DNA of 64,000 nt, taken from NCBI RefSeq assembly GCF_964275005.1, contig NC_092690.1, positions 7,126,336-7,190,335 of the forward strand. Direction: 5' to 3'. The translations under genes were made by a program, and so were the position numbers. Shown here in pieces: positions 11,581 through 22,890 of this stretch; positions within the stretch are counted from its first letter, which is position 1; the number at the start of each line of letters is the position of its first letter. The DNA is from Diadema setosum (lineage: Eukaryota > Echinodermata > Echinoidea > Diadematoida > Diadematidae). The notes under the pieces were generated by a model. That model saw only the letters and a program-made list of their open reading frames with translations. It searched no databases and was not told the origin of the DNA.

Positions 11581-12002
11581 TTAAACTGCTGATATTGTGG
11601 TTTTTTATGATTTTTCTTTTTGGTTCCACTAACCCCTTTTATGGTATTTTAAACTCAGTTTTTGTTGTTGTTGTTGTTGTTGTTGTTTTTTTTTTTTGGT
11701 GTGTCATTACAGTAATTATTATTAAACATTTTTTTTCAATAATACACTTTGTCTATGCCGAATTCAGAATACATTTTATTTCAGTCTCCATGGTCTAGTA
11801 TCTTTTTAAGTGTGTATTGTTTTGTGTATATGTGTTATACTTGTATATGATTTTTTTTTTATGAAGTCTATTTTAATCCAATGTTTTATCATGTATATGT
11901 ACACAGGGCTCCCCTGGAAAGCAGTTGAGAAACGAGGGGACTACTCTGTTTAAATATGACGGAATAAATAAATAGATAAATAAATAAATAAATAAATAAA
12001 TA
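11581..12002 (+). mobile_element. Probable LINE 3' tail ending in (AAAT)n
   Basis: T-rich plus-strand sequence ends in GGGCTCCCCTGGAAAGCAG followed by a (AAAT)n tail at 11960-12002. This layout is typical of CR1/L2-like LINE 3' ends. No reverse transcriptase sequence remains, so the call rests on the tail only. Confidence 0.45.
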
Positions 12003-12061
12003 TTACTGTGATTTGTATTTGTTCAATTATTGTTTTTTTTTCTATGAGCCAACCCTCCCCC

Positions 12062-12065
<4 letters not shown>

Positions 12066-12101
<36 letters not shown>
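12066..12101. repeat. (CA)n microsatellite
   Basis: About 18 uninterrupted CA units. Confidence 0.95.
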
Positions 12102-12106
<5 letters not shown>

Positions 12107-12299
12107 GGGGGAGCACTCCGCTCCATGTGCCGCAGTCCCTGATATTGATATTGATAATGTCATAGTCTAATCAGATATTCTTGTTTTGTACCTTGCTTTT
12201 ATGCATGATACATCTGCTTGTAAATCTCCAGTCTTGTAGACCTTCTTTCTAGCTGCCTGCTACGCAGGTTTGCTTGAGCTATGTCTGGGGTATACCATT

Positions 12300-13097
12300 C
12301 AGTATAGGGGTGCTTTCTGACCTTTATTCGTTTCTCAGGTGCCAACTTATCAATCTATGTTCACGGTTTTTACGGATTTTAACGAAGTTCATTCTTACCC
12401 TACAAGACAAAAAGATTCTTTTCATCTTTCTCCTGTACTGACCGTATCTGCTTTAAAAACAATAACCACTACAGGACCTAAATTTTGGAATGAGTTGGAT
12501 AGAGAAATAATCCAATCTCAGTCTCTTTATTTATTTAAGCATAAACTTAAACTAGTTTTTCTGAATTCATATCTATAGCTATTCTTCAATCCTCTTAGAC
12601 ATTCTCTGTTCGTACTTCACATTACTGACAATATCGAGTATGTAACAATAAGTCATGTGCCTCGCTCGTGATTTCTGTATTATCTCCTGAACTTCCTTTG
12701 TCGGCACATTTGGTATCTCTGCTATTGTACACTGCATCTGACTTGTACCTCGCTCGGGTGATCACGCAACTCTCAAGAAGTCTTGTACCGCGGACATTGT
12801 TTTCTTTGTTTTTCTTTTTCTTTTTCTTTTTTACTTTTCGGCGTTTACATTTCTCCAATTCACAAATTGTCGTTCCTTTAATTACATATACCAAGTAAGA
12901 AATAATCTCACATCGGCATCTGGGAATCTACACCCTACAAGCAATGCTTCTATGTAGATTCCTCATATTTCACATGCTTTATTGTCTTGTAAGCTGTACT
13001 TGGCAATTCATCCATACTTTTGTATTGTGATGTTTATGTTTTATGTATTTGTTGAAATGTGGAATATGGAACAATACAAAAACAAAAACAAACAAAA
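12300..13097 (+). mobile_element. CR1/L2-type LINE fragment, 3' end
   Basis: The frame at 12339-12578 encodes the end of a reverse-transcriptase ORF: SYPTRQKDSFHLSP, then GPKFWNELDREI and a Phe-Lys-His-Lys-rich close. It is collinear with the last 75 residues of the intact LINE at 43253 (NYPTRRSNDFHLPF, GPKYWNSLPSNI). About 500 bp of 3' UTR and an A/C-rich tail follow. It is 5'-truncated, as expected from incomplete reverse transcription. Confidence 0.8.
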
Positions 13098-13149
13098 ATG
13101 TTATTTAGTCGGATTTTCTCACAACTCATATTTTTTTTTTCTTATTGCA

Positions 13150-13870
13150 GCATATAACTAATGCTTCTGGTTTTAGATCTTACCGTGGTGCAAGGATATG
13201 CTTCTTTTTTTCAATCTTTAATGATGCGGACAGCAACATCAAAGGTTTGATATTAATTGGCAGTCTTGGCTGAATAAGACTATTGCACGTCATGACGTCA
13301 TAATGGACAACAGTATAAAGTATTAATCACAAGGAGAATTCAAAAAAGAAAATTCATGCCATAATTGCGACACTTTGCATCGACTTATTACTGACATAAT
13401 TGTTACTGGATAATATTGTTCCCCAACCCTTGCTTTTTGAAAGGGGTAAGTCAAAATAAAAATGGTCATTATGAAAAGCGAAAATGCATCGATTTGTTTT
13501 ATTTATATTCTCCTGATATTGTTGTACATTAATGACGTCATGCAGTGAAATAGTCCTAAACCTAGCGTTGACGCCACCAAAACCTGTAAAAGAAATCATA
13601 ATTTTTGAACCAATTATATGATTCTCATTAAAGTTTCCCTGAAGTGTTCTACTAATGTAGTTGTTGCTTTCACTCAATCCATGTTTTAATTGGGCTTCGA
13701 TGAATATATATACAGCAACTGAAAATGTTGACTTTGAATTCAAGATCAGATAAACGCTATTTTCAATTCTGAGTAGATATCCTCTAGCAACATGCAATCC
13801 TATGTATCTACCACTATGTGAGCACTTGCACACAATAGAATCACGTTTCCATATAATATCAGTTCACAAA
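13150..13870. other. Duplicated downstream flank of UGT B
   Basis: Aligns along its length with 27165-27910, at a comparable distance downstream of UGT C. Shared phrases include TTTGAAAGGGGTAAGTCAA and TATTGGGCTTCG. One copy holds a 159-residue open frame on the minus strand; the other does not, so I treat it as non-coding DNA duplicated with the genes. Confidence 0.65.
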
Positions 13871-14329
13871 TTTTCGATCACTGGATAGCACAATTGTTTT
13901 CTAATAAACATGAACGAGCTACATTGCTCAACTGAAAGGTAGATACATAATACTACTGTTCCCATACTACGTTCATTCCATTGACAAATTTGTAAATGTA
14001 GAAACAAAGCATGTCTGTAATGTTAAAGTTATATCATTATTACTGTACAGGTTTTATCTTGAAAAATTCTGATATCAAGTTACAGAAAGTATCAGATGTT
14101 TCTTGCATTATATCCTTGGATTTAAATTTGCTGTCATTTCGACATGGTTGAAATGGTGACGGAGATTTCTTGAGAGTAGATATAGTAATGGGATAACAAA
14201 AATAGTATTCACAATATATTGTATACTATCATTTGAAATCGATATCATTTGAATAAATCTGGCTTGAAAGTGCTTATGAAATTCTTGGTGGTGTCATTTT
14301 TTCAGTATTTATGAAAAATTGATGATGCA
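13871..14329. other. Spacer with nothing recognised
   Basis: AT-rich spacer without an open frame, repeat or RNA gene that I can support. Confidence 0.5.
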
Positions 14330-14725
14330 TGGACTAGTTTTCCTGATCATTTTGACAATGGTGTATTGACTACAATTTTCCGGATGATAGTGCAGGTGCC
14401 CGGCTGACTAGCTATCCTGATCAAAATCTGGTCAAATCTAATCAGTTCCTAGTCACATTTGGCAAGTTTTCTAGTCAAAACATATAACCAAAATTACCGG
14501 ATCGTTTTGATCGGATTCGGATCATTTTATGTAGATGCCTGGCTGGCAAGGTAACCTGATCAAAAGAAATGAATTTCTGATTAAATTTTAGCACGTGTTA
14601 TTGTGAAATATTTGACAAGAATTAACCAGTCATATTGATCAGTATAGTGGTGCTGTCCGGCTGACAAGTTGTTCTGGTCAAATCTGATCAGTTTCTGATT
14701 GTATTTGATCAGATTTCTCGAGAGT
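14330..14725. repeat. Diverged tandem repeat, about 125 bp x 3
   Basis: Three units contain GCCCGGCTGAC, GCCTGGCTGGC and GTCCGGCTGAC at about 14398, 14536 and 14655, each followed by a GATCAAAAT/GGTCAAATC-type stretch rich in TGATCA words. The array ends about 20 bp past the UGT B stop codon, so it lies in or next to its 3' UTR. Confidence 0.65.
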
Positions 14726-14747
14726 GTGGGAGTTTTCTGTACTATCT

Positions 14748-17700
14748 TTAGTCACGCTTGGTTTCCTGTGAACATGCGAAATGTTTTAAAAGTATACATA
14801 GACGTCTAACAATTACGTAAATAATTAGCACAATGAGAAAAAGGCAGATGGTCAAAAACGCGAAGACGTCTAGCAGGCTACTCTCGACCAAAGTGAGATC
14901 TTTGTAAGAGGAGCGGAGGTGATCACCGCCATGTTTCATCACGTGTTCTACCCAGAATGCAGCGCGTTCCCGCGGTGGCATCGGTCGATCACGAGAAATG
15001 GCAGACACACGTTTGGCATTCTTGGCGTACCTGGAGGTGATAATTAATAAGAAGCATATGGTTGCATGTTGATTGCCACTATACTCCTTTCTGCCTTTTC
15101 CCCTGGTTTCTTTTTTCATTGTTTTAAACGTTATCACTATCAGTAAAAGCGCAGCCCCTTGAACTCACCTTGTCATTTACATATACACACAAAGGTGTAC
15201 TTAGGAGGAGGTGTTACACTGCAAAAACATCAGTGTAAGATTTAACACCATGGGTGTCAAATCTAACACCGATCAAGTGTCAATAGAGGACGACACCCAT
15301 AGGTGTAGAAAGTATGTTGTCATGGTATTGAAAAGTGTTCGCCTGGCACTTCGTGGTATTAATTTTAACAAGCTGGTGATATTTTTTACACTGGTGTTAA
15401 TTCAATAATGACACCACATGGTGTTGATTATATATATTTCTGGTGTTAATGTCAATGATAGAACACTCGTCCAGCTTCAATAGGAGACCACACCAACTTA
15501 TGTTATTGTGGTGTAACTGTGTTAACACTTTTTTTTTAATCAAGTACTTCATCGGAAAAATCTTGATCTCTTGTTGGAAGTTCAAAATCAACAAGTAGAA
15601 CAGTCCTAGTAAGTAAGAAACTTTTCGAAAACAAACAAACAAAAAATTTTGTACTTTGAAATGACGCCCGGAGGTATTAATCTAACACCATATATGAGCA
15701 CCGGAAATTTAACACCAGCTCGGTGTTTCATATTGAACACCTGACTTTTTTGTAGTATAGGTTCGAATCCTGCTCGTGTATGAACGCCCATGATTTTTTC
15801 TTTTATCATGGCTACTACTAAAACACTTATCAATTTAGCGCTTATCTACTTCGATGTAGGGCAATTTGTCCATCAGTTGCAAAGGATTACTTGTTGAAAA
15901 GAACTTTAATAACTCATGTTATTTCAATTTTTCAAGATAAGGTAAGTCTGAACAAATTGCAAAGCTACAGAAAGTTAAATTCTTAGATATTTTACTGACT
16001 ATGCATCGCCTGCTTCACTATAATTGTATCTCTAAAAACGTGACTCTGATGTAGCAATTGATTTGCCTTTAAATAGGACGTACTTATCATTGTCGAGGAC
16101 CTCTCTCAAAGCAGACAGAATCGAGTCAGTAGTCAGGTTCATTTTGTCAAGGATTACTCCAATTTCTCTTGTCCTCACTCGCTCCGCCGCATCAGGCCCA
16201 TCGGTCATAAGAGGTATGACGATTGCCGGTACGCCATGGTAAGCGAGCTCGTTGAGACCGTTGTTACCACCGTGAAACATGAAGACTCTCGTCTTATTGT
16301 GACCTGTGGAGATGTTATATAGAAGAAAGAACACCTTGAATCTCGGTCTTTTATACATTGTTGGATTCATATACCCATTAAAAGAGAATTCTACCTTTCT
16401 ACCTTCACTTCTCTCTCTCTCTTTCCTCTCTTTGTTTTTTTTTTTCTGTTTTTGACTATTTTTGTTGTTTTCATGTATTCTAAAATCTTTGACTCCTGGT
16501 TTGAAAATAAAAAATGTGTCCATGCCACACTACTTTCCAGATTCCCATCGTATTCTGCTGGAGATGCGTCACCTCTAACTTTATAATGTAGAACGAGAGA
16601 TGCAATAGCATCAACCATAAATGTATAATTGAAGAGCTTTCAACCGAAAGGCTCTAAATCCATTGGAAAATGATGGATTTAACGCCTTTTGGAAGCAAGC
16701 TCTTCATTTGTTTGCCTCAAATGTTTTATTGACTATCTGAGGTTAAATATAATGATCGAGTCAACCCTAAAAGCAATAACTTTGTCCTTAGTGTAAGAGT
16801 GGCCCTAGAGATAAAAACTTTAACCCTAAATGTAAAGTTCAAAGTTCATTTTCATTTATTTCGATCAAAGAAAGAGAGAAACTTATTTACAACGTATTAG
16901 TACTGTAAAATGAAAAACTTAGCTTTAATAGCAAAATGCATGTGATAATGAGTAACAAAGCGAAAAATACACAATTGTATTTTGTTTTTGGTATTTATGT
17001 CAAAACCAACAAAACCAACAGAAAGTTGCACTCCTTGATTTTATGTGATGACTCAAAAAAGGTGAAACGGGTCAACCAAGTCAATTTTGAATTCTCCATA
17101 TTTTCTGGAAGAGTTATTCCTCTTCTACATTATTTTCAAGTTTGGGATCATGAAAGTTGGATTCAGCAGTTTTTGTTTTGTTTTGTTTTTTACGTTTTTG
17201 GTAAGTAGAGTGATCAGGTATGTCTTGGAGGCCCCTTTCCATTTCTTGAAAATACTTTGCAATCTATTCACTTTCAACTCAAAGCACTTTTGAAAGGATA
17301 AAGCTCCTGCTTTAAAAAGTTGTCACCAATCATTTACAGAATGTGTTACTAAAGCACGCTTAATTTCAATTCAATCTGATAATTTCTTCATCGTTATTGC
17401 TAAGGTGGTTTACATCCTATTTTTGTCCCATTCATCGCACAGCTAGCACAGCTTGGTAAAGATTAAGCGCTTGAAGAGACCGTGTACTTCAATTATTTGC
17501 TTCAGAACGGTCTCATATTCAGATTACTGCCCCGTCAGATTATGTGTCAGATTATGTGCAGATTAATGCCCCGTCACTGACCAGGCACGCTAACCTGGAA
17601 ACATTAAACTGCACATTACTTGAATATGAGACCGTTCTCAAGCAAATAATTTTCATACAACAATAGACATAAAATGTACTCTTAAATGAATCCCAGAAGG

Positions 17701-18584
17701 ATTGGAACAATCATCTCTCAGCATTCCCACTGATTCCCACTGATCGGTTACAGCCATCCCCTTTAATTAAGAACGTTCCTCAGCTATGTTTGTGAGCATC
17801 CTAGCTGCGCAGGTTGGTCAGTGACGTAACAAAGAGCGTAGAAGCGCACGCACGAGTGATGGGTGAGCTGAGCTACCTGAGCTGAGCAGCTGCTGGTAGA
17901 TCTAGCTAGAGTGTTTTTAGTACGTACGGATACCCGACAGCTGCTGCTCCCCACCGCGGCCGCGCTAGGCGGCCTCGCTCGGCTTGCGTGCCGACTAACA
18001 GTGACTAAACGAATGTACGCGTTATAATCTGTATGTACATGTACTACGCAAAGTTCAGCGGTCCGAGCCGCATTATACATGGTCATGGTAGCACAACACT
18101 GATAGACGAAATCAGGAAGCTTGGAAGTGGAACTGAGCTGTTTCCATTTTCGATCCATAGATCTGTTTTGTGACATGCAGTTCATTGTCTGTTCATCAAC
18201 ATGGTCAAGTAGAGTGCTAAAGTACCTAGGGCATATAGGACCTAGGCCCTGGTCTGGAACTACTAGTTTACTAGACTCGGTGCTAAAAACAACAACAACA
18301 ACAACAACAATAAACATATGACATACAAGAAAACAATCCGAGTATCTCCTTTAAGATCTAAATCAGATTTTAACTTGTCATTACTAATACAAAATATTAT
18401 TGTTTAATTTTTTGGTTGCAGAATACAAGGTCACGAAAGTATTACCAATTACATGTATTTATCACTTTAACCATTCAGACATTATTTTTTGATTACCAAA
18501 TCTAGTGTAACAAAGGGAGAATCAAAGAATTCTTTTCGGGAGGGGGCGTACTCAAGGCACATCTCCATCATAGTTTACAACACG

Positions 18585-18639
<55 letters not shown>

Positions 18640-20537
18640 CCCAATTATCCCTCTCGCTCTTGTCCAATTATGATATACTTGTCTTCAGGAAGATATGTTA
18701 CTTGACTAAATAACATTTCTTTATCTCATTTGTTGTTGTTGATGTTGTAGGAGAAAAAAGGAATCTGACTTTGTACCATAACATCCAATAATTCTTCACA
18801 TTTTGATAATTTTCGGAAATATGGAAAATAAATTACCCAAAAGATCATTTTGTGGAATCCACGAGAGAGTCTTGACATTTGATGGCAGCGTTCTGTTAAG
18901 CGCTCTCGCATCTTTCATATGCCATATCACTTTCTGATCCAGTTGAGCAAAAGCGTCGGCAAAGACTTGGACAATGTCTGACTTGAGTGATTGCAGATCC
19001 TTGCCGAAATTCAAGTATGAACCGAGCGAGAATATGACAACCCCATGTTCTCCAGAGCTTAACATGAAATCTTCCAGTTCCTGTCAAGAAAAGAAAAAAA
19101 GAAAATGAGAAAGAAGAATGTTGATGATGTTTGAATTCCGGTTTAATAAACTGAAATCAATATACCTGACTTGCTCAGGATAGACGAATTGGTACACTTT
19201 GTGTGTCGTTTTTATTTCCTGTCAATTGTGTGTGAAATGCGTGCACATTTGTGCACATTTAACTTATTGGCACAGAAACAGTTAATAGGTGAGAAGCTGT
19301 AGAAAAGGAGGTGCCAAGAGCGAGACACCTGGACAAACACAAATAAAGGGAAGAAAATGATATCATTGACAACAATCTAAAAGTAATTTTTGAAGCTTTG
19401 CTTAACAGGTTTATCAAATTACAGGTCAAACAGGTGTTGCCATCAACAACAACAAAAAAAAAAGTTTTACAATGATACGTGAATGTTAAAAAAAGAGACA
19501 CGAATCGCGAATAAAAGAGTCTAATAAATATTGTGTCCTCAAAAAGCACTAAAAGAAATAAAAAGTAACCAACTGATGTATAGAGGCAGGGAAATTCAAA
19601 CAGAAAGTGAGAGCAGAGCAAAGGGAGGGGGAGTGGTAGCAAAGGTAATAAAACGTTAAACTACCTGTGACAATGGCTTGGGAGGTCCTGCTGTCAGCCC
19701 TCCGATAGGAATGATGTTGGGAGTAATGTGCATCGGGAATTCATAGGCAAAATCAGTGTTCACCAGCCACAGCATGACGTCATTCTTGATGAGGTCAAGA
19801 AAGGTCAGTCCGTTCGGGCCTAAATTGTGTTCGGCAATGAGGGCGTCATACGTTTGAAATGCAAAGGGATACACAAATTGAATGCAGAGGCCGATAACTA
19901 AAGCGTTGCCGAGTCGCTGGAAGAAGTTCATCTTTTGAGGTAGACCGGAAGTCAATCTTTTATCCGGCATAAATGCAGGGTAGATCGGATTGCCAGCACT
20001 AAGATGATTGATGACAGAAAGAGATACCGGCGATACTCCAATCACTGGAGTAGGACCAACTTTCCTCGCAATGAGGAACGAGCAAAGCCACACAGTGTCC
20101 ATAATCATCACGTCAAACTCTCCCTTCTTCAATTCACGGATGACAGCGTCGTCTTCCAGAATTTTTTTGCAGTCTGCACTGAAGCCAGCCTCTATGATTC
20201 TTTGATATTTTACCAACTGAATAAACCATGAATCTGACACGATATCTCCGATGGACTGGATTCGGTTTATCACCTCTTCGTTTGATCCAGAGTGATTGAA
20301 AATCACGAATGTCAGGTTCAAGTAGAGCGGATCCTTAGCCCTGTAGCTGAATGCGTCTCCTATCAGCATTGTGACGTTATGTCCCCGCTCGGCCAGTGCC
20401 TTCCCCACTAGCGAGCCGGCAATGAAGTGACTCCCCCCTCCGTACCCGGATGAGATGAGGATGTTACGCCCACTGACCGATGCGGTCAGGCCTATTATTT
20501 GTAATACAATAAGCACCTTCACTACGCTAGCCACCAT
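14748..20537 (-). CDS. UDP-glycosyltransferase gene B
   Basis: Exons 20537-19665, 19080-18837, 16303-16084 and 15030-14748 (TAA stop) join in phases 0, 1, 2 to give 539 residues. This is the usual length for a membrane UGT. It is expected to conjugate UDP-sugar to small lipophilic substrates in the ER lumen. Features: signal peptide about 1-22 ending near SVSG; catalytic His37 in GGGSHF; Asp in DVMIMD; signature WIPQNDLLG across the exon 2/3 junction then FHGGNNG (His383); a C-terminal hydrophobic anchor; tail ending ETKRD with Lys at -3. All junctions use GT-AG. Odd points: the donor-sugar pair is D407-G408 instead of Asp-Gln, and Phe replaces the usual Thr or Ser before HGG. Intron 2 is 2.5 kb and holds two nested inverted-repeat elements; intron 3 holds a MITE. 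It is closest to UGT A by intron and flank similarity. Confidence 0.93.
15218..15757. mobile_element. MITE with CACTGYAAAAA termini, copy 2
   Basis: Begins CACTGCAAAAA and ends TTTTTTGTAGTA; the interior is rich in TAACACC and GGTGTTA words and aligns with 4000-4530. It sits in intron 3 of UGT B and is absent from that intron in the other copies. Confidence 0.8.
16860..17492. mobile_element. Partial TGTGACC-family element in UGT B intron 2
   Basis: From about 17009 the sequence follows the TGTGACC element seen at 25905-26568 (AACAGAAAGTTGC, GGTCAACC, then TTAGCACAGC-type words) up to about 17490. There it is interrupted by another inverted-repeat element. The left terminus is degraded and the right terminus is not found. 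Confidence 0.6.
17493..17655. mobile_element. Short MITE nested in the TGTGACC element
   Basis: Inverted repeats of about 30 bp, AATTATTTGCTTCAGAACGG at the left and its near complement at the right (about 17622-17651), bound a 160-bp element. It follows GTGTACTTC of the interrupted host element, so it inserted later. Confidence 0.7.
17780..18320. other. CpG-rich stretch in UGT B intron 2
   Basis: A local rise in GC and CpG (for example GCGGCCGCGCTAGGCGGCC near 17957) contrasts with AT-rich surroundings and ends with a (CAA)n run at 18289-18311. A 177-residue minus-strand frame here has no recognisable domain and begins in the microsatellite. It could be an alternative promoter or RNA exon, or a relic; nothing decides between these. 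Confidence 0.35.
18585..18637. repeat. (TA)n microsatellite
   Basis: About 25 TA units within UGT B intron 2. Confidence 0.95.
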
Positions 20538-20694
20538 GCTTGTTGTGAGAACAATAGTAGCTCAGAACTGGAATGCACATGAATGTTTGCTTATGTTCAC
20601 GGGAGAGACCTGCACAGGACCTATTGCTACAACCATTAGCAGCGGAAGCATAGCTACAAAATAACGTCCTGAGTGAGCGCCGGCATTTTATGTC

Positions 20695-20890
20695 TGCAGC
20701 CTTTTATGGCATGCTTCCTGTACATGGGCGCAAGAGCAAATTTACGTCATCACAAGGGAGCTCCCATTTAATACGAGGTCAACTCTCAGCGAAAGAAAAA
20801 GAACGAAAAGAAAAGGACAGAAATAACGAAAGAGCATTAATTAACCCTTGGACTATGCTCCAATAAGGCCTGTCTATCAATAACCCATGA
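20695..20890 (-). promoter_or_regulatory. Probable promoter region of UGT B
   Basis: On the minus strand CATAGTCCA (20849-20857) matches the HNF4-type core CAAAGTCCA at 8 of 9 bases and adjoins ATTGG (20860-20864). GCCATAAAAGGC at about 20700-20710, about 165 bp before the ATG, resembles a TATA box and lines up with the same motif upstream of UGT A. Confidence 0.45.
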
Positions 20891-21163
20891 AAGAGTCCAA
20901 CTGGAACGTTTAGAAATCTAACTTTCATAAAATATTATTGCTCCCTTATCTCAGTAATAATCGACATTATAAAGGTTGTTAAATTTTCCATAAAACGATG
21001 TCATACTTGTTACGATTATGGTTTTAATACACGGTACAGTGCTTTCATCCGTTGGGCAAGGTCAAAAGTGAAAAGTTGCAAAAGGGCCCAATCAATTTTG
21101 TAAGTCACTCACTTTTTTCCCTGTTGATGAGTGATCTTCGAAATGTTGTTATGGTTATGTATT

Positions 21164-21550
21164 TTAAAGGGATTGTATAGTTTTGGTTGAGACCTAACTG
21201 CAGGTTTCTATCATTTTTGGTGAAATAATGAAACCTCTTTAATATTAGATATGAAAAAGGATCTAATTCCAAGAGGAATTCAACATTTATTTTATGAAAA
21301 TTGGTTTTGAAATGGCTGAGATATTCAAAATAGAGTGATCCTAATAAAACGTGGGTCCCACCTTTTACTACGCTCGCTTTGATTTACTTTGTTTTTGGAT
21401 GTCTCAGTCAGTCCGAAACCGATTTTCACCAAGTAAATTTTGAATCCCTTGAATGATATGCTTTGTACTATTCCATAAGTGGTTTCTTGGTATCTCGCAA
21501 AAAGTTAAAAGCCCTATACTCATCGCCACCGATACTATACCATCCCTTTT
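21164..21550. mobile_element. Hairpin MITE with TAAAGGGATKGTA termini, copy 1
   Basis: Starts TTTAAAGGGATTGTATAG and ends CTATACCATCCCTTTTA. The centre contains GGCTGAGATAT-type and inverse words, so it folds on itself. Other copies lie at 35993-36385 and 39492-39843. The homologous flank of UGT A lacks it (GTTTTAACATCAATATT near 11435), showing the empty site and a TA-type target. Confidence 0.85.
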
Positions 21551-22065
21551 ACATCAATATTCAGGGCTGCGGAACAATTTCAAGGAAGAGAGGGCCGTGG
21601 GACGGGGGTGGGGGTCGCGGACGGCCGAGGTTTGTGGTATAATAGTAACCCCCGCTTATAGACGGGAAAATCTAAAAAGACGAAACCTTTGGAAATTCAT
21701 GAGTTTTGTGATTTTTTATGTTGGCCCGACTTTTTTTTTTGAGTTCCAAACTGTTTTTAAGTATTCTACAATTGTATATACATGTATACATGCATATCTA
21801 TAATATATACATAGGCGACATGTATATTTGTCGTATACCGCTGTATTTCATTGTACACTTCAAAGGAGAGATCATCGATAAACACTTGTCGATTTACACT
21901 AATAGGAACATATAAATGTGCAAAGTTCACCTCATGAAATAAAGACGAACAGACATTTGTATTATCATTATTATTACTATTATCATTATGAGTACTCCCA
22001 TAGAAAACAAATATTGACTTCTCATGAGGATCGTGGATGAAATTACCACTCCCAAGGTGCTTTTC
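21551..22065. other. Spacer upstream of UGT B
   Basis: The first 160 bp still match the UGT A flank. The rest is AT-rich with no supported feature. Confidence 0.5.
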
Positions 22066-22127
22066 ATAACGACCCTTCTATAACCCCGAGGCGTTAGCCG
22101 AGAGGTGATAGAAGGGTCGTTATAAAA
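22066..22127. repeat. Short hairpin inverted repeat
   Basis: AACGACCCTTCTATAAC is matched by the near complement GATAGAAGGGTCGTTAT across a short loop. It may be a tiny MITE or a solo terminus. Confidence 0.65.
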
Positions 22128-22269
22128 AGCAGCGAGCACTATATATTTGTTTTATATGCCCCATCGTTTTAGACTTGGTCTAACTAGCTATTCTAGGAGT
22201 AGACTCAGGATCTATTATGATTATACAAGTAGAACTAGACCTAAGAATTTTAATATTATGAGGTATATC

Positions 22270-22405
22270 ATGCAGTGGCGGATCCAGGAATTCCGTAAAG
22301 GGGAGGCGCCTTAAGGGGTGCGCATATTTTAAATCTCTTTTGGTTTAACAAAAAATAAAGAGGAGGCGTGGGGTCGTTGACCTTCCCCCCCCCCCCCCGA
22401 TCTTC
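22270..22405. mobile_element. Fragment of a GTGGCGGATCCAG repeat
   Basis: GTGGCGGATCCAGGAATT followed by AAAGGGGAGGCG and a C homopolymer resembles the end of a repeat widely seen in animal genomes. The boundaries and class are uncertain. Confidence 0.4.
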
Positions 22406-22504
22406 CACTGTGATATATTTTTGAATGAATAATTTGATGAATTTTCAATTCTGATTGGTTGAAATTGCCGGCTGGACATCGTTTCTCGCTCTGCGCGCAG
22501 CTGC

Positions 22505-22890
22505 TTTATAGCAGGGCCGTCGGAGCGTTTTCAAAAGTGGAGGGGGGGGGGGCACTTCCGAGCTTCATGAGCTAGCACGCAAAAAAAAAAAAAAAAAAGG
22601 CCTTCAGCCCAACTTCCGGTGCCACTTCCGGGTTTCTTCAGCTGACAACCCAAAAAAAAAAAATTAAAAGGACTTCATGGCAAAAAAAAAAAAAAACATA
22701 ACCCTACGGCAGGGCTCCACACTAACTTTTATTTTTGGTGGCCCAATGGCAAATATCTGACCTTTTTTTGGTGGCCCGATCAGGCCACCAAATTCTTCAC
22801 TTCTGAAATATTGGTGGCCCGACGTGCGTTTTTGGTGGCCCCGGGCCACCGGGCCACCGTTAGTGTCGAGCCCTGCCTACGGCCCTCACA
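22505..22890. mobile_element. GC-rich element carrying a hAT-like MITE insertion
   Basis: GCAGGGCCGTCGGAGCG at the left and CTACGGCCCTC at the right look like the ends of one repeat, with G and A homopolymers and two ACTTCCGG words inside. It is interrupted at 22709-22878. Confidence 0.4.
22709..22878. mobile_element. hAT-like MITE with CAGGGCTC termini
   Basis: Terminal inverted repeats CAGGGCTCCACACTAAC and GTTAGTGTCGAGCCCTG flank a GTGGCCCG-rich core. CCTACGG sits directly on both sides, a 7- to 8-bp target duplication typical of hAT elements. Confidence 0.8.

Noticed and set aside
13354-13833. 159-residue open frame on the minus strand
   Set aside because: The homologous block at 27165-27910 does not keep the frame, and no motif is recognised.
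15755-15785. GGTTCGAATCC, a tRNA B-box-like word
   Set aside because: No A box or cloverleaf could be placed at the right distance.
17784-18317. 177-residue minus-strand frame
   Set aside because: It starts in a (CAA)n microsatellite that gives a Val run and shows no domain.
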